Notes: generated by a model from the sequence alone, not told the origin. A stretch of DNA of 64,000 nucleotides from Clostridium sp. DSM 17811 (GCF_018861905.1 NZ_JAHLDU010000007.1:62001-126000), one strand, 5' to 3'. Shown: positions 17,058 to 26,040, counted from the stretch's first letter. Program-made: numbers and translations.

Positions 17058-17924
17058 TTAATCTCCTTTCGTCACTTTCATCTGAATAAAGGTTAAAATA
17101 GCAATCATAACCGCAAGAATATATGCCCCAGCAGATGAAACCCCATAGTTAAATGAAACAAATCCCGTATTGTATAAATATTGAACAATTGTTAAAGTTC
17201 CATCAACAGGCCCGCCTCTAGTAATTAAGTTTGTCTCTGTGAATAACTGAAGTACCCCGTTTACTGATAAAACTACTGAAAACAGTAACACTGGTTTTAC
17301 CCCTGGTAATGTTATCGAAAAAAACTGTTTTATTTTAGTAGCTCCATCGATAGAGGCTGCCTCATATAAATCAGCAGCTATATTTTGTAGACCACTTAAG
17401 ATGATAATGGCGTTATAACCTGTCCATCTCCAGGTTAATGCAGTAATAATTACAATCTTTGATAACCATGCTACATTCATCCATTCAACGGATGATCCAC
17501 CTAACATACTAATTAAACTATTAATTAAACCATCTTTACTATTGCTAAAGAAGAGTAAAAATACAATAGAATAACTTACTGTATCTATAAGTACAGGCAT
17601 AAATACAAACATTCTAAAAAATCCTTTGAATTTCAAGTTCCTGCTATTTAAAAAATTTGCTATTACAAGTGCAAGCATAGTTTGAATCGGAACTTGAATA
17701 ATCAAAATTGTAAATGTATTTTTAATTGCCTTTAGAAAAGTAGGATCCGTTAAAACAAATTTAAAGTTAGATAATCCAACAGGAACGAATTCTCCACCTC
17801 TGTATTTTGTAAAACTAATTGCAAGTGAATAAATGATTGGATATACCATAAAAGTTAAAAATATAATTAGAAATGGCGCTAAGAACATCCATGGTATTAT
17901 CTTTCTTTTGGTGTTTTCTTTCAA
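17058..17924 (-). CDS. Sugar ABC transporter permease, MalF-like
   Basis: A 288-residue membrane protein paired with the MalG-like subunit. It has six TMs, the first at about 12-35, and the EAA loop YEAASIDGATKIKQFFSITLP (about 205-225). A TTG start at 17924 is chosen: AAGGAAGGTGATC, a near-full anti-SD match, lies just upstream and would overlap the alternative GTG three codons earlier. It sits about 110 bases behind the binding-protein gene, with two hairpins in the gap that may lower its expression relative to the binding protein. Substrate is likely an oligosaccharide, unspecified. Confidence 0.88.
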   Translation of the reverse strand: MKENTKRKIIPWMFLAPFLIIFLTFMVYPIIYSLAISFTKYRGGEFVPVGLSNFKFVLTDPTFLKAIKNTFTILIIQVPIQTMLALVIANFLNSRNLKFKGFFRMFVFMPVLIDTVSYSIVFLLFFSNSKDGLINSLISMLGGSSVEWMNVAWLSKIVIITALTWRWTGYNAIIILSGLQNIAADLYEAASIDGATKIKQFFSITLPGVKPVLLFSVVLSVNGVLQLFTETNLITRGGPVDGTLTIVQYLYNTGFVSFNYGVSSAGAYILAVMIAILTFIQMKVTKGD

Positions 17925-17956
17925 AATGATCACCTTCCTTTCTTATTATGGAAGTT

Positions 17957-18017
17957 TTAAAAATAAAAGCTTCGTACCTATGTATGGTACAAAGCTTTCA
18001 TTACATATGAATGAAAG
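17957..18017 (-). other. Intercistronic hairpins between binding protein and permeases
   Basis: Minus-strand RNA forms CTTTCATT/AATGAAAG (18017-17995), then a 12-bp stem AAGCTTTGTACC/GGTACGAAGCTT (17997-17967) followed by TTATTTTTAAAA. The second is terminator-like and probably leaky, a common way to make more binding protein than permease. Confidence 0.6.
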
Positions 18018-18035
18018 TTTTATGGTTTAATAAAG

Positions 18036-19349
18036 TTATTTAGCATCTATTGTATTCTGGGCAGCTTTTGTTGCTGCATCTAAAGCAGTTTTAGGATCCA
18101 TTTTGTTAGCTAATATATTACCAGCAGCAGTTTTTAAACCAGCTGAAACATCTGTAAAGTAAGGACCCCAAGTAGTTGCTTTAGCACCAGTTAATTTCGA
18201 GAAAATAGTACCAACTTCCACGCCGCCATAATATTCATTTTTAGATTTGAAAAATTCTGTTTCATATGCAGGTTTGTATGAAGGGAACTCACCAAATTTC
18301 ATGTTTACATCGTTACCTTCGTTAGTTTTCATTGCATATGATAAAAACTCTTTTGCCAAAGGTAAATTTACAGTTTTAGCAGAAACAGCTAGTATAGAAC
18401 CTCCAGCATTAGCATAAGAGTTTCCTCCTTCTTCAAAAGCAGGCATTTTAATAATACCCCATTTACCAGAAGTAGTTGCACATGAATTTTTCATTGTTCC
18501 CATGAACCAACCTGGATACGCGAATGCTACTAATTTATTATCATTAATTGCTTTAATCCTATCATCCCATGCATTTGGAATATCCATAGCAACTTTTGCA
18601 TCAGCCATTTTATTAATTAAATTTGAGGCTTTAATCATTTGCTCAGATGCTAAGTTTACTTTACCATCCTTATCATAATATTGTCCTCCTAATTGATTTA
18701 GATAAATCATAAATTCATCTTGACAAGTAGAACCGTTAAAATTGTATGCTTCTAAATAATAATTACCTTTTGTTTTTATTTTTTTGCCTGCCTCAATATA
18801 TTTATCCCAAGTTGTTAATGTGGAAACATCAATTCCGGCAGCTTTAAATACATCAGTTCTATAGTACAGGGCAACTGGTCCGATATCCCATGGAATTGAA
18901 TAGTATTTACCGTCCTTTGCTTTACATGTCTCTAATGCAAAATCTACCCAATTTGCAGAATCCGGGTTAACAATATCACTTATATCAGCAAATGACTTTA
19001 ACCCATAATTGTTATAAAATGCAGGTATATCACGATTTTGAGTTTGAAAAATATCAGGTACACCACTACCCGAAGCAAGTGTAGGTTTAAGTTTTGAATA
19101 ATCACTATCTGCATAATCAATAATAACCTTGCCGCTACCTTCATGTGTTAGATTGAAAGCTTTTGCAATCGTTGTTAAATTATCTGCTGCATTGTTCCAT
19201 GATGCAATGTGTATGTCTTTCCCTGTACTTTTGGTGCTTTCCTTCGTTGCAGTAGCAACTGTGGATTTACTATCTTTTTTACCACATGCAGATAGACTAG
19301 TAAGCATAATTCCGGTTATTAGAAGACAAAATATTTTTTTCATTCTCAT
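18036..19349 (-). CDS. Sugar ABC transporter substrate-binding lipoprotein
   Basis: A 437-residue exported lipoprotein: signal peptide with lipobox LSAC (Cys22), a Thr/Ser/Lys linker, then a family 1 extracellular binding protein fold (DIHIASWNNAADNLTTIAKAF start, GVPDIFQTQNRDIP, YYSIPWDIGPVALYYRTDVFKAAGID, KLVAFAYPGWFMG). Many aromatic residues in the cleft fit an oligosaccharide ligand. It is first in the minus-strand operon. The upstream region carries two palindromes of one kind. The ligand cannot be told from sequence. Confidence 0.9.
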   Translation of the reverse strand: MRMKKIFCLLITGIMLTSLSACGKKDSKSTVATATKESTKSTGKDIHIASWNNAADNLTTIAKAFNLTHEGSGKVIIDYADSDYSKLKPTLASGSGVPDIFQTQNRDIPAFYNNYGLKSFADISDIVNPDSANWVDFALETCKAKDGKYYSIPWDIGPVALYYRTDVFKAAGIDVSTLTTWDKYIEAGKKIKTKGNYYLEAYNFNGSTCQDEFMIYLNQLGGQYYDKDGKVNLASEQMIKASNLINKMADAKVAMDIPNAWDDRIKAINDNKLVAFAYPGWFMGTMKNSCATTSGKWGIIKMPAFEEGGNSYANAGGSILAVSAKTVNLPLAKEFLSYAMKTNEGNDVNMKFGEFPSYKPAYETEFFKSKNEYYGGVEVGTIFSKLTGAKATTWGPYFTDVSAGLKTAAGNILANKMDPKTALDAATKAAQNTIDAK

Positions 19350-19375
19350 TGTTTACATCCCTCTTTCTTTTTTAA

Positions 19376-19601
19376 ATTTTAAGTGATTTAAAATAGTAGG
19401 ACTTTGTAACTTTAAGATATTTATTAATACTGATATGCAATGTTGTGAGAACGATTTCATATTGCCGTGTTCCATAATAGAAATAAATTATTAATATTAT
19501 ATACCACACTAATAGTATATTAATAGACTACCTTAATATGTTAAATCGTATAATTATATTTTTCACTCAGGCTTATACATCTTATTTAAAGTGATTTAAA
19601 T
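19376..19601. repeat. Two similar palindromes in the divergent region before the sugar operon
   Basis: ATTTTAA-GTGA-TTTAAAAT-type dyad at 19376-19394 and ATTTAAA-GTGA-TTTAAAT at 19584-19601 share the centre AAGTGATTTAAA, about 208 bp apart. They may be a pair of operators. The rest of the 425-base gap is AT-rich and holds the regulator's promoter. Confidence 0.4.
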
Positions 19602-19650
19602 TATTTTCTCTAACTAAATTAGATGCTCATAAAAAAGTTGTAAAAAAGTG

Positions 19651-19681
19651 TTGACCCTAACACAGTGTCATAGTGTAATAT
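19651..19681 (+). promoter_or_regulatory. MerR-type promoter with 19-bp spacer
   Basis: TTGACC and TAATAT are separated by 19 bp, the over-long spacer that MerR-family activators act on by DNA untwisting. The spacer holds a dyad centred on ACACAGTGT with CTA/TAG flanks. This predicts autoregulation of the MerR/TipA-like gene behind it. Confidence 0.75.
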
Positions 19682-19774
19682 AAAAATAGAGCTTAAGTAT
19701 ATTGACAAAAACTCATGGCCGGCAGAGTGTCTGGCAGTATTGATAGCTTTAAAATCAAAGTTGGAGGTGCAGCA

Positions 19775-20971
19775 ATGAAAACAATAAAACAAGTTTCGGA
19801 TTTGACAGGAATAAGTGTGCGCATGCTACATTACTACGATAAAATAGGATTGCTAAAACCAAGTAATTTCACAGACTCAGGTTACAGACTTTATGACGAT
19901 GAAGCTTTTGAAACCTTGCAACAAATTTTATTCTTTAAGGAACTTGATATACCTTTGAAAGAAGTTAAAGAAATCATGGCTAGTGCCCACTTTGATAAAA
20001 TGCAAGCACTAAAAAGTCATGAAAAGTTGCTTATTTTAAAGCGCAACAGATTAAATGGTTTAATAGATCTTGTAAATAAAACATTAAAAGGAGAAAATAC
20101 AATGAGTTTTAAAGAATTTGATATGAGTGAATATTATAATGCACTAGAAGGGTTTAAAACTGAACACAAAGACATTATAATTAAATCTTATGGCAGTATG
20201 GATAAATATGATGAATTAATTGAAACATGTAAATCTAAAGAAACTGAAATTGCTAAAATGGCTGTAAAGGAATATGGAAGTATAAAAAAATATGTGGAAT
20301 CTATGAAGAAAATTTTTAATAGTGATGCAATGACTAAAGCAGAACAAATTGATGATTTTAAAAAAGAGTGTATTTATGATAGACATCCTAAATTAAAAGA
20401 GCTATATAAAAAACTTACAGCTGACTTAAGTAAAGATCCTTCTTCAGATGAAATTCAAGATATTGCGGGTGAAATAACGGGTATAGCTAAAAGAGATTAT
20501 GAAGTTTTTAAAAATGAGCTTGGAGATTATTATTGGAACATTATGGTGAAACTTTTGTTGGAATTTCCTAAGGGCTTAGAAAAAAACTATGATGGAAGTG
20601 GCATGTCGTGGATAGAATCAATGGATAAAAAATATGGAGAGGGTTCGTCTAAATTTATGGGAAAAGCTTTAAAAATTTATTTGGGAGATTATGAGCCTAA
20701 AATAGAAACACTATATAAAAAACTTGGATCGGACTTAAGTAAAGACACTACTTCAAAAGAGATTCAACAAATTGTTTCTCAAATAGCAAATGAGAACCGA
20801 AAAATAAATGAAACTTTAAAAGTAGATGAGGGAGAAAATCATTGGGGTTATACAGCAGAACTTTATTTGTCAAATCCTATGTATATCAAAGTAATGGACA
20901 AGAAATATGGCAGTGGTTCATCTAAATTTATGGGAGAAGCTTTAAAATTTTATGCTGAAAATAATAAGTAA
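19775..20971 (+). CDS. MerR-family regulator with two tandem TipAS-like ligand domains
   Basis: A 398-residue regulator; ATG at 19775 has GGAGGTG 5 bases before it. Residues 1-70 are the MerR winged helix (IKQVSDLTGISVRMLHYYDK, GYRLYDDEAFETLQQI), then a coiled coil around 80-105. The rest is TipAS-like (antibiotic-recognition) sequence. Two copies of a unit are visible: LYKKLTADLSKDPSSDEIQ with ESMDKKYGEGSSKFMGKAL, and LYKKLGSDLSKDTTSKEIQ with KVMDKKYGSGSSKFMGEAL, about 110 residues apart, so the ligand domain has been partly duplicated (usual TipA-like proteins are about 250 residues). By family it should bind a small, often peptide-like compound and activate its own promoter. An exporter (21.2-24.2 kb) lies downstream on the other strand. 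Confidence 0.85.
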   Translation: MKTIKQVSDLTGISVRMLHYYDKIGLLKPSNFTDSGYRLYDDEAFETLQQILFFKELDIPLKEVKEIMASAHFDKMQALKSHEKLLILKRNRLNGLIDLVNKTLKGENTMSFKEFDMSEYYNALEGFKTEHKDIIIKSYGSMDKYDELIETCKSKETEIAKMAVKEYGSIKKYVESMKKIFNSDAMTKAEQIDDFKKECIYDRHPKLKELYKKLTADLSKDPSSDEIQDIAGEITGIAKRDYEVFKNELGDYYWNIMVKLLLEFPKGLEKNYDGSGMSWIESMDKKYGEGSSKFMGKALKIYLGDYEPKIETLYKKLGSDLSKDTTSKEIQQIVSQIANENRKINETLKVDEGENHWGYTAELYLSNPMYIKVMDKKYGSGSSKFMGEALKFYAENNK

Positions 20972-21066
20972 CGGATAAAAGTATTGTTTATTCTCAATTA
21001 GATACTAATATATGAAGTTAAGTATTTATTATATATATTAAATTTGAATGAGGGTATAGAACATGA

Positions 21067-21099
21067 AAAATGACGTGAATTTTGGTTTCACGTCATTTT
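21067..21099. terminator. Bidirectional terminator
   Basis: 13-bp stem AAAATGACGTGAA / TTCACGTCATTTT, between convergent genes, with A/T tracts on both sides. Confidence 0.8.
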
Positions 21100-21171
21100 A
21101 TTTTTCTCTTAATCATTCTGGGTACTGGAAAGAATAAAATAGTAGAAATCAATCTCTTATGTAAAGCTATT

Positions 21172-23502
21172 CTACTGTAATTGATTTAATTTTTTGCTCA
21201 TTTGTAGCTTAAAACAAGTTACAATTAACTCGTAACAGGTAAGTATTAAAATAAATCCTGCGACAAATATAAATATATTGGTAGAAAATGGTATATAATC
21301 ATTCGTTTGTTTTGATATACTTACATGTATAGATTTCGATATATACATGGCTACTGGATATGTCAGTAAATAAAACATAATGATTAATCCTTTGTAAACA
21401 TCTATAATCATCTTGAAAATTTCTTTACCAGAATAACCTAATTTACGCATTATCAATATGTCCTTTTCACTATCCTGAAAACCAGCTTGTATTGCAAGGT
21501 AGAACAAGACAAGGCCGGAGATAACCGCGATTACCTGATTTATAATGGCACTTGATTGATTTGAAGAAGAACCTACTTTTATAACTGTCTTTTCTTCATC
21601 AAGGGTTATTATCTTAGTATAATTATTACTTGCTTTTATTGTATCTGTAGAATAGAAAACTCCATTATGTACCATTTTTGACACACCCAACATTCCTGCA
21701 AGCTTTTCTTTGCTTGTGTATACCATAAAAGTACCACCATTGCTACATACATCTGTTATTGTTTCATTATTTGACAATCCATTTAGCTTTAAATTAATCT
21801 GATCTCCCTTTTTTAAATTGTATAAAATACTTACGCCTTTTGATATAATAAAACTATCTTTAACTATTGTTATTTCCTTGCTTTCATTACGCAATTTCAT
21901 ATATTTACTGTTTCTTTGAAGTCCAATAATGTCGAAATTATTTTTCTCATCCTTCATTAAAAGTTCTGCTGATACTTGAATAAAGTCTTCGTAATCATCC
22001 CTGTCATTCGTGTATACCTCGCTAATCGCTTTTGCTTTATAGCTAACACCTTCAAACTGATTATCCATTGCATATCCACTTGATCTGTAGAGTGATATAC
22101 TTGTTACAAATAACGTACTTACTATTGCTACAGCTCCAAAGCTCATTATGATATTTGATTTTTTTCTAAATAGTATTCTATAAGAAACTTTATTCTTTTC
22201 AGGAACCAATCTGCATAATACATTACAGAAAGATGTATATAAACCCATCTTGTTTTTTATAACTTTACTTTTCATTAATAATGATGCATCTTCTTTATAA
22301 AAAAGGTATACATATATTAAAATCACAATGATATTGATTACCGGCAATGAAAATATACCCAATGCATAGGTACTTATATTACATCCCTTTGTAAATCCAT
22401 CAAAACAATAAGTTTCTACAAAGCGATTAACTAGGACCGACGATAAAAAGTAGCCGGTAACTGTTCCTAAGATGTTTCCGATAAATATATATGGAAGTGT
22501 ACAGCCAAGCAATACTTTAACAATTTTACCTGTAGTAAATCCTAATGCTTTATACAATCCAAATTTTTTTCTATATAACTGGATAAACTTTTTATATAAC
22601 ATGGAATATACATATACAGTTACAACTAAAAATGATAGCAAAAATGTAAATGCTAATGATCTATTTGAGTTAAGCCCCATAGTTGGAAGTGAATCTCCAT
22701 CAATTTTGGAAGATTCTTCAAAGTATTTAAAACTCTTATTATTATTTATATTACTTTTTATAGCTCGAGCATCCACATTTTTATTATATTTACCACAGAA
22801 ATATTCCGTTAAGTTTCCAGATATCAGATTAAATGTATTGCCACCAGCAATTACAAAGGAAGCATTATCAAATGTTTGTTCCAGTTCACCGTATGGCACA
22901 AATGCTACATAATCTGGTAAATAAATATAACCTGTAATTGTATAGGTGGTGTTATTTATTTTGATAGTGTCTCCAATATTCACTCCATTTTTTTTTGCAT
23001 ATCCAGGAAGAACTGCTATTTCATTATCCTTTTTCGGAAGTCTTCCTTCTAAGAGATTAGTTTTATTAACATCTGTTAGATTGTTAATAAAATAATATGT
23101 TTTGTAACTGGTCACAATCTTTTTTATTGATCTTTTAGCAAACATAAAACTATATTTATTTCCTAACTTTTTTGCTAGCTGGGTTTCGAATTCAGAAACA
23201 TCTATATTTTTATTTTTTATAATGGTTTCAATTCCATATTTTTTTATGTCTTCGTCTGATATATTATATTTCCGGATAATGTCCTGCCGCAATTGTCTAT
23301 CATAAAATACATCCACTTTGAATCGGAAATCTTCTTGATTATATGCTTGAATATAATCATTTACATTTGTTACATTCTTATCGACTGAATATCTAATAAA
23401 TAAAAACATTGATGTCGTAAACAGAGCCATTAAAACTATCACCAGTACATAACTCTTATTTTTCATGAAATCTTTTTTAATCTGTTTACTAATATATTCC
23501 AT
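21172..23502 (-). CDS. FtsX-family ABC transporter permease (MacB/BceB-like)
   Basis: A 776-residue permease with an N-terminal TM (about 18-36), a large extracellular part to about residue 280, three TMs (about 280-405), a second extracellular part, and a C-terminal trio of TMs (about 655-770). The segments KFGLYKALGFTTGKIVKVLLG and ILIMRKLGYSGKEIFKMI are the two FtsX coupling motifs, showing a duplicated FtsX half. It follows the ATPase gene by 30 bases. Exporters of this type commonly handle peptides or peptide antibiotics; nothing here fixes the substrate. Confidence 0.88.
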   Translation of the reverse strand: MEYISKQIKKDFMKNKSYVLVIVLMALFTTSMFLFIRYSVDKNVTNVNDYIQAYNQEDFRFKVDVFYDRQLRQDIIRKYNISDEDIKKYGIETIIKNKNIDVSEFETQLAKKLGNKYSFMFAKRSIKKIVTSYKTYYFINNLTDVNKTNLLEGRLPKKDNEIAVLPGYAKKNGVNIGDTIKINNTTYTITGYIYLPDYVAFVPYGELEQTFDNASFVIAGGNTFNLISGNLTEYFCGKYNKNVDARAIKSNINNNKSFKYFEESSKIDGDSLPTMGLNSNRSLAFTFLLSFLVVTVYVYSMLYKKFIQLYRKKFGLYKALGFTTGKIVKVLLGCTLPYIFIGNILGTVTGYFLSSVLVNRFVETYCFDGFTKGCNISTYALGIFSLPVINIIVILIYVYLFYKEDASLLMKSKVIKNKMGLYTSFCNVLCRLVPEKNKVSYRILFRKKSNIIMSFGAVAIVSTLFVTSISLYRSSGYAMDNQFEGVSYKAKAISEVYTNDRDDYEDFIQVSAELLMKDEKNNFDIIGLQRNSKYMKLRNESKEITIVKDSFIISKGVSILYNLKKGDQINLKLNGLSNNETITDVCSNGGTFMVYTSKEKLAGMLGVSKMVHNGVFYSTDTIKASNNYTKIITLDEEKTVIKVGSSSNQSSAIINQVIAVISGLVLFYLAIQAGFQDSEKDILIMRKLGYSGKEIFKMIIDVYKGLIIMFYLLTYPVAMYISKSIHVSISKQTNDYIPFSTNIFIFVAGFILILTCYELIVTCFKLQMSKKLNQLQ

Positions 23503-23532
23503 ATATATTTACCTCGTATGAGATATTAGTTT

Positions 23533-24228
23533 CTACCATTTCATATCCTGCGCATCTATTCTGTTATTGTTAAAATAATCGCTACTGATTGTACTATTCT
23601 TCATTGTTATGATTCTTTCTGATGTCTTTGCAATTTCTTGATTATGAGTTATAAATATTACTGTAGTTTTATACTTTTTCTGTATTTCACATAGTAAAGA
23701 AACTACTTTTTTACTGTTTTTCTCGTCAAGTGCTCCTGTTGCTTCATCACAAAATATTAATTCAGGCTTTTTAATCATAGCTCTTGCAATGGATACTCTC
23801 TGCTGCTCTCCTCCTGATAGTTGACTCGGAAACTTATCCTGAAATTCAATAATTCCTAAATCTTTCATAAGATCATCTAGATACTTTCTTTGTGATTTAT
23901 CATCCATGCCTAATAATATATTTTCTTTTACAGTTAAATCATCAAGCAAATTATATTCCTGAAATATATGGCTTACATTATGTCTTCTGTAAAAAGCCAG
24001 TTTTTCATTATTATACTTTGTAATATCTATCCCTTTAAAAATAACTTCACCATCTGTAGGCGTTAGTAAGCCTGATATGATATTTAATAATGTTGATTTA
24101 CCAGATCCACTTGGCCCTACTATTGTAGTAAATGTTCCACGTACAAAATTAACTGATACATTTTTTAATACTGTTTCCGTTTTGTCGTACATCTTTAATA
24201 AATTTTTGACTTGTAAAATATATTCCAT
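23533..24228 (-). CDS. ABC transporter ATP-binding protein (MacB/LolD type)
   Basis: A 231-residue ATPase: Walker [10 protein letters not shown] (about 38-46), Q-loop FQEYNLLDDLTVKENI, signature LSGGEQQRVSIARAM, Walker B LIFCDEATGALD (Ala replaces the usual Pro) and switch FITHNQEI. GGAGG is 7 bases before the ATG. It is first of a two-gene operon with the FtsX permease. Its promoter region contains a perfect palindrome and is almost identical over 72 bp to that of the flavoprotein gene 1.8 kb away, so the two are probably co-regulated. Confidence 0.9.
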   Translation of the reverse strand: MEYILQVKNLLKMYDKTETVLKNVSVNFVRGTFTTIVGPSGSGKSTLLNIISGLLTPTDGEVIFKGIDITKYNNEKLAFYRRHNVSHIFQEYNLLDDLTVKENILLGMDDKSQRKYLDDLMKDLGIIEFQDKFPSQLSGGEQQRVSIARAMIKKPELIFCDEATGALDEKNSKKVVSLLCEIQKKYKTTVIFITHNQEIAKTSERIITMKNSTISSDYFNNNRIDAQDMKW

Positions 24229-24250
24229 TGATATCCTCCTACCTATAAAT

Positions 24251-24322
24251 ATCCATTTACCACAGTGGTAACAGTTATCTCCAATTAAAGATTATTATAG
24301 TATAATTAGTATAAAATGTACA
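24251..24322 (-). promoter_or_regulatory. Promoter/operator repeat copy A, with palindrome TTACCACAGTGGTAA
   Basis: 72 bp matching copy B at 67 positions. It contains TATACT/TATAAT -10-like hexamers (minus strand), then a perfect 15-bp palindrome at 24257-24271 near the start of the transcript for the ABC exporter, where a repressor would block. Confidence 0.7.
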
Positions 24323-24397
24323 CAAAAAAACATAGCAATAATAGATGGTTATAGAAATTTGTGAAGAAAGATTAAATTTACTAAAATATAATCACTA

Positions 24398-24425
24398 TTG
24401 ACTTTAATATAATTAAGGTTATACT
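24398..24425 (+). promoter_or_regulatory. Promoter of the DUF2089-type gene
   Basis: TTGACT and TATACT with a 16-bp spacer, about 37 bases before the ATG. Confidence 0.6.
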
Positions 24426-24461
24426 TAATATTATTGAATATATTATGAAAGGAGAGTTTAA

Positions 24462-24761
24462 ATGGATATCGATAAAATACCTGAATGGATACTTGCTTTG
24501 GAGCAAGAGGATGCTACTTTTTTTAAAAATTTTATTTTACTGTCAGGTTCATTAAAAGAAATTGCCAAACTTTATGGAGTTTCTTATCCAACAGTTAGGT
24601 TAAGATTGGATAAGCTTATTCAAAAAATAGAACTCTACCAAAAAAAAGAGGAACAACCATTTCAATCATTTATTAAAGGTTTAGCTGTTGACTCAAAAAT
24701 AGATTTACAAACTGCTAAACTTATTATTGAAAAATACAAAGAATCACAAGGAGGAAAATAG
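24462..24761 (+). CDS. DUF2089-type small helix-turn-helix protein
   Basis: A 99-residue protein. IPEWILALEQEDATFFKNFI followed by GSLKEIAKLYGVSYPTVRLR is the DUF2089 pattern: a short acidic helix then a sigma-like HTH of the SLKE-A-Y-VSYPTVR type. GGAG lies 8 bases before the ATG. It is one base from the next gene, which encodes a small membrane protein, a frequent partnership for this family. DNA binding is inferred from the HTH; its targets are unknown, though the repeated operators on both sides are candidates. Confidence 0.8.
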   Translation: MDIDKIPEWILALEQEDATFFKNFILLSGSLKEIAKLYGVSYPTVRLRLDKLIQKIELYQKKEEQPFQSFIKGLAVDSKIDLQTAKLIIEKYKESQGGK

Positions 24762-24762
24762 T

Positions 24763-25059
24763 ATGTCACAATTTGTTGTCACAATTATTGTTATAGTAGG
24801 TATAGTTTTACTTATGGCTGCTCAATCTGTATTGAGCAAGTTGGAAAGTTGGGCTTGGGGTAGCATCATACCAATAATTATTATCTTATTTGCTGTTTTT
24901 GTTTTCTCTTTTGCAGGACTTAATTTCGGGTTCAGAAGTTTCTTAAGTTTAGCACTTCCTTTTCTTTGGAGTTTAGAAGAATGGGATAAGGGACGCAAAA
25001 AACTGAAAGAGCAAAAAGAAAGAGAAATAGAAATTATGAAAGCGAAGGATTTAGAGTAA
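24763..25059 (+). CDS. Small two-TM membrane protein with charged C-terminus
   Basis: A 98-residue protein with ATG at 24763 behind AAGGAGG. TM segments lie at about 4-23 and 33-70 (the second perhaps two short spans), then a highly charged amphipathic tail from about 72 (EEWDKGRKKLKEQKEREIEI). I do not recognise a named family. Because it is cotranscribed with the DUF2089-type HTH protein it may act as its membrane-bound sensor or anti-regulator (inference). Confidence 0.7.
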   Translation: MSQFVVTIIVIVGIVLLMAAQSVLSKLESWAWGSIIPIIIILFAVFVFSFAGLNFGFRSFLSLALPFLWSLEEWDKGRKKLKEQKEREIEIMKAKDLE

Positions 25060-25110
25060 TTTCTATTAGTATGATATTTAGTATACATTTTTCTTCTATT
25101 TCGTTGCAAG

Positions 25111-25217
25111 CAAGCCCATATTTAATTGGGCTTGTCAAAATAATGTCTATTATGTATGGAACATTCATTGATAAGCCAATTGATAATGCCGAAAAGGAGG
25201 TTGCATGGGTCGGCATT
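25111..25217. other. Two hairpins in the gap before the convergent flavoprotein gene
   Basis: CAAGCCCA/TGGGCTTG (25111-25134) and AATGCCGA/TCGGCATT (25185-25217). Neither has a clear T tract, so they are at best weak terminators for the converging transcripts. No gene was recognised in the gap. Confidence 0.4.
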
Positions 25218-25226
25218 ATAAATAAT

Positions 25227-26018
25227 TTATTTATTGTAAGTTATTTTTGTCTTTTTAGCTACTTTCTTCGAAATGGAATATATGATATTCCCCAAAACAT
25301 GTTTGTATAATGGAAGGGGTATTTCCGTCGCATAGGCAACATCAACTAGTCCAGTCTTTTTCCAATACTCATTGTCATAAAATTCACCCTCAGTTCCAGA
25401 ATGGCTCATCCCACGAAAAATATTATAAACTAACAAACTCACAAATGTTGGAGAATATAATTTTCCACAAGATACATCCATATAGAATTTTTCAGCAACT
25501 ATTTTGACCTTTTTAACTACTTTTGGGGAAGGATTATATCCTCCGTAGCTATTGGATATAACTGGAAGTTCATATCCATGATTAAATCCCCAACACATAA
25601 AAGTTTCTCGTAAGTATTTTGTGCATTTTTTAGCACCACTCCCACCTGCAGTTGAAATTGCTAACATTTTATTTTTGAAAAATTTTGGTCTATGAGTGTT
25701 AAAAGCTAAATGATCTATAAAATTCTTCATCAATGCAGTCACATGATTGGCATAGCAAGGGCTCGCAATAATTGTGGCATCATTTTCTTCGATTTTGTCA
25801 ATAAATTTTTGTACTTCCAAGTGATGAGGACAACTTTTATTTCCTCTAATTAAACATGAACTACATCCGATACAAAAGGGGAGATTTATTTCTGCCAAAT
25901 GTATCTCGTCAAACACTATTTTATTATGTGAAATTTCTTGCATATGTTTTTTTATTATTTCCACAAGCGTCCATGTGTTTCCTTTATGTGCACTACCATT
26001 AACAATTAGTATCTTCAA
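25227..26018 (-). CDS. NAD(P)H-dependent FMN reductase / iron-sulfur flavoprotein-like
   Basis: A 263-residue flavodoxin-fold protein. KILIVNGSAHKGNTWTLV is the FMN-phosphate loop, followed by a cysteine cluster C-x2-C-x2-C-x6-C (CIGCSSC then SCPHH, about residues 50-63) as in iron-sulfur flavoproteins, and the ASPCYANHVTALMKNFIDH and STAGGSGAKK motifs. The extra roughly 80 C-terminal residues with hydrophobic helices may associate with the membrane. TTG is the start codon, with GGAGGT 8 bases upstream. It is preceded by the duplicated promoter/operator, with two operators instead of one. Likely electron transfer or reductive detoxification; the substrate is unknown. Confidence 0.85.
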   Translation of the reverse strand: MKILIVNGSAHKGNTWTLVEIIKKHMQEISHNKIVFDEIHLAEINLPFCIGCSSCLIRGNKSCPHHLEVQKFIDKIEENDATIIASPCYANHVTALMKNFIDHLAFNTHRPKFFKNKMLAISTAGGSGAKKCTKYLRETFMCWGFNHGYELPVISNSYGGYNPSPKVVKKVKIVAEKFYMDVSCGKLYSPTFVSLLVYNIFRGMSHSGTEGEFYDNEYWKKTGLVDVAYATEIPLPLYKHVLGNIIYSISKKVAKKTKITYNK

Positions 26019-26040
26019 TTAGCATTACCTCCAATACATC

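Noticed and set aside
22472-22912. 146-codon plus-strand frame
   Set aside because: Antisense to the FtsX permease, which has definite motifs; no SD or recognisable product.
25071-25310. 79-codon plus-strand frame, and nearby short frames on both strands
   Set aside because: Runs through two hairpins and overlaps the 3' end of the flavoprotein gene; no SD and no family resemblance.
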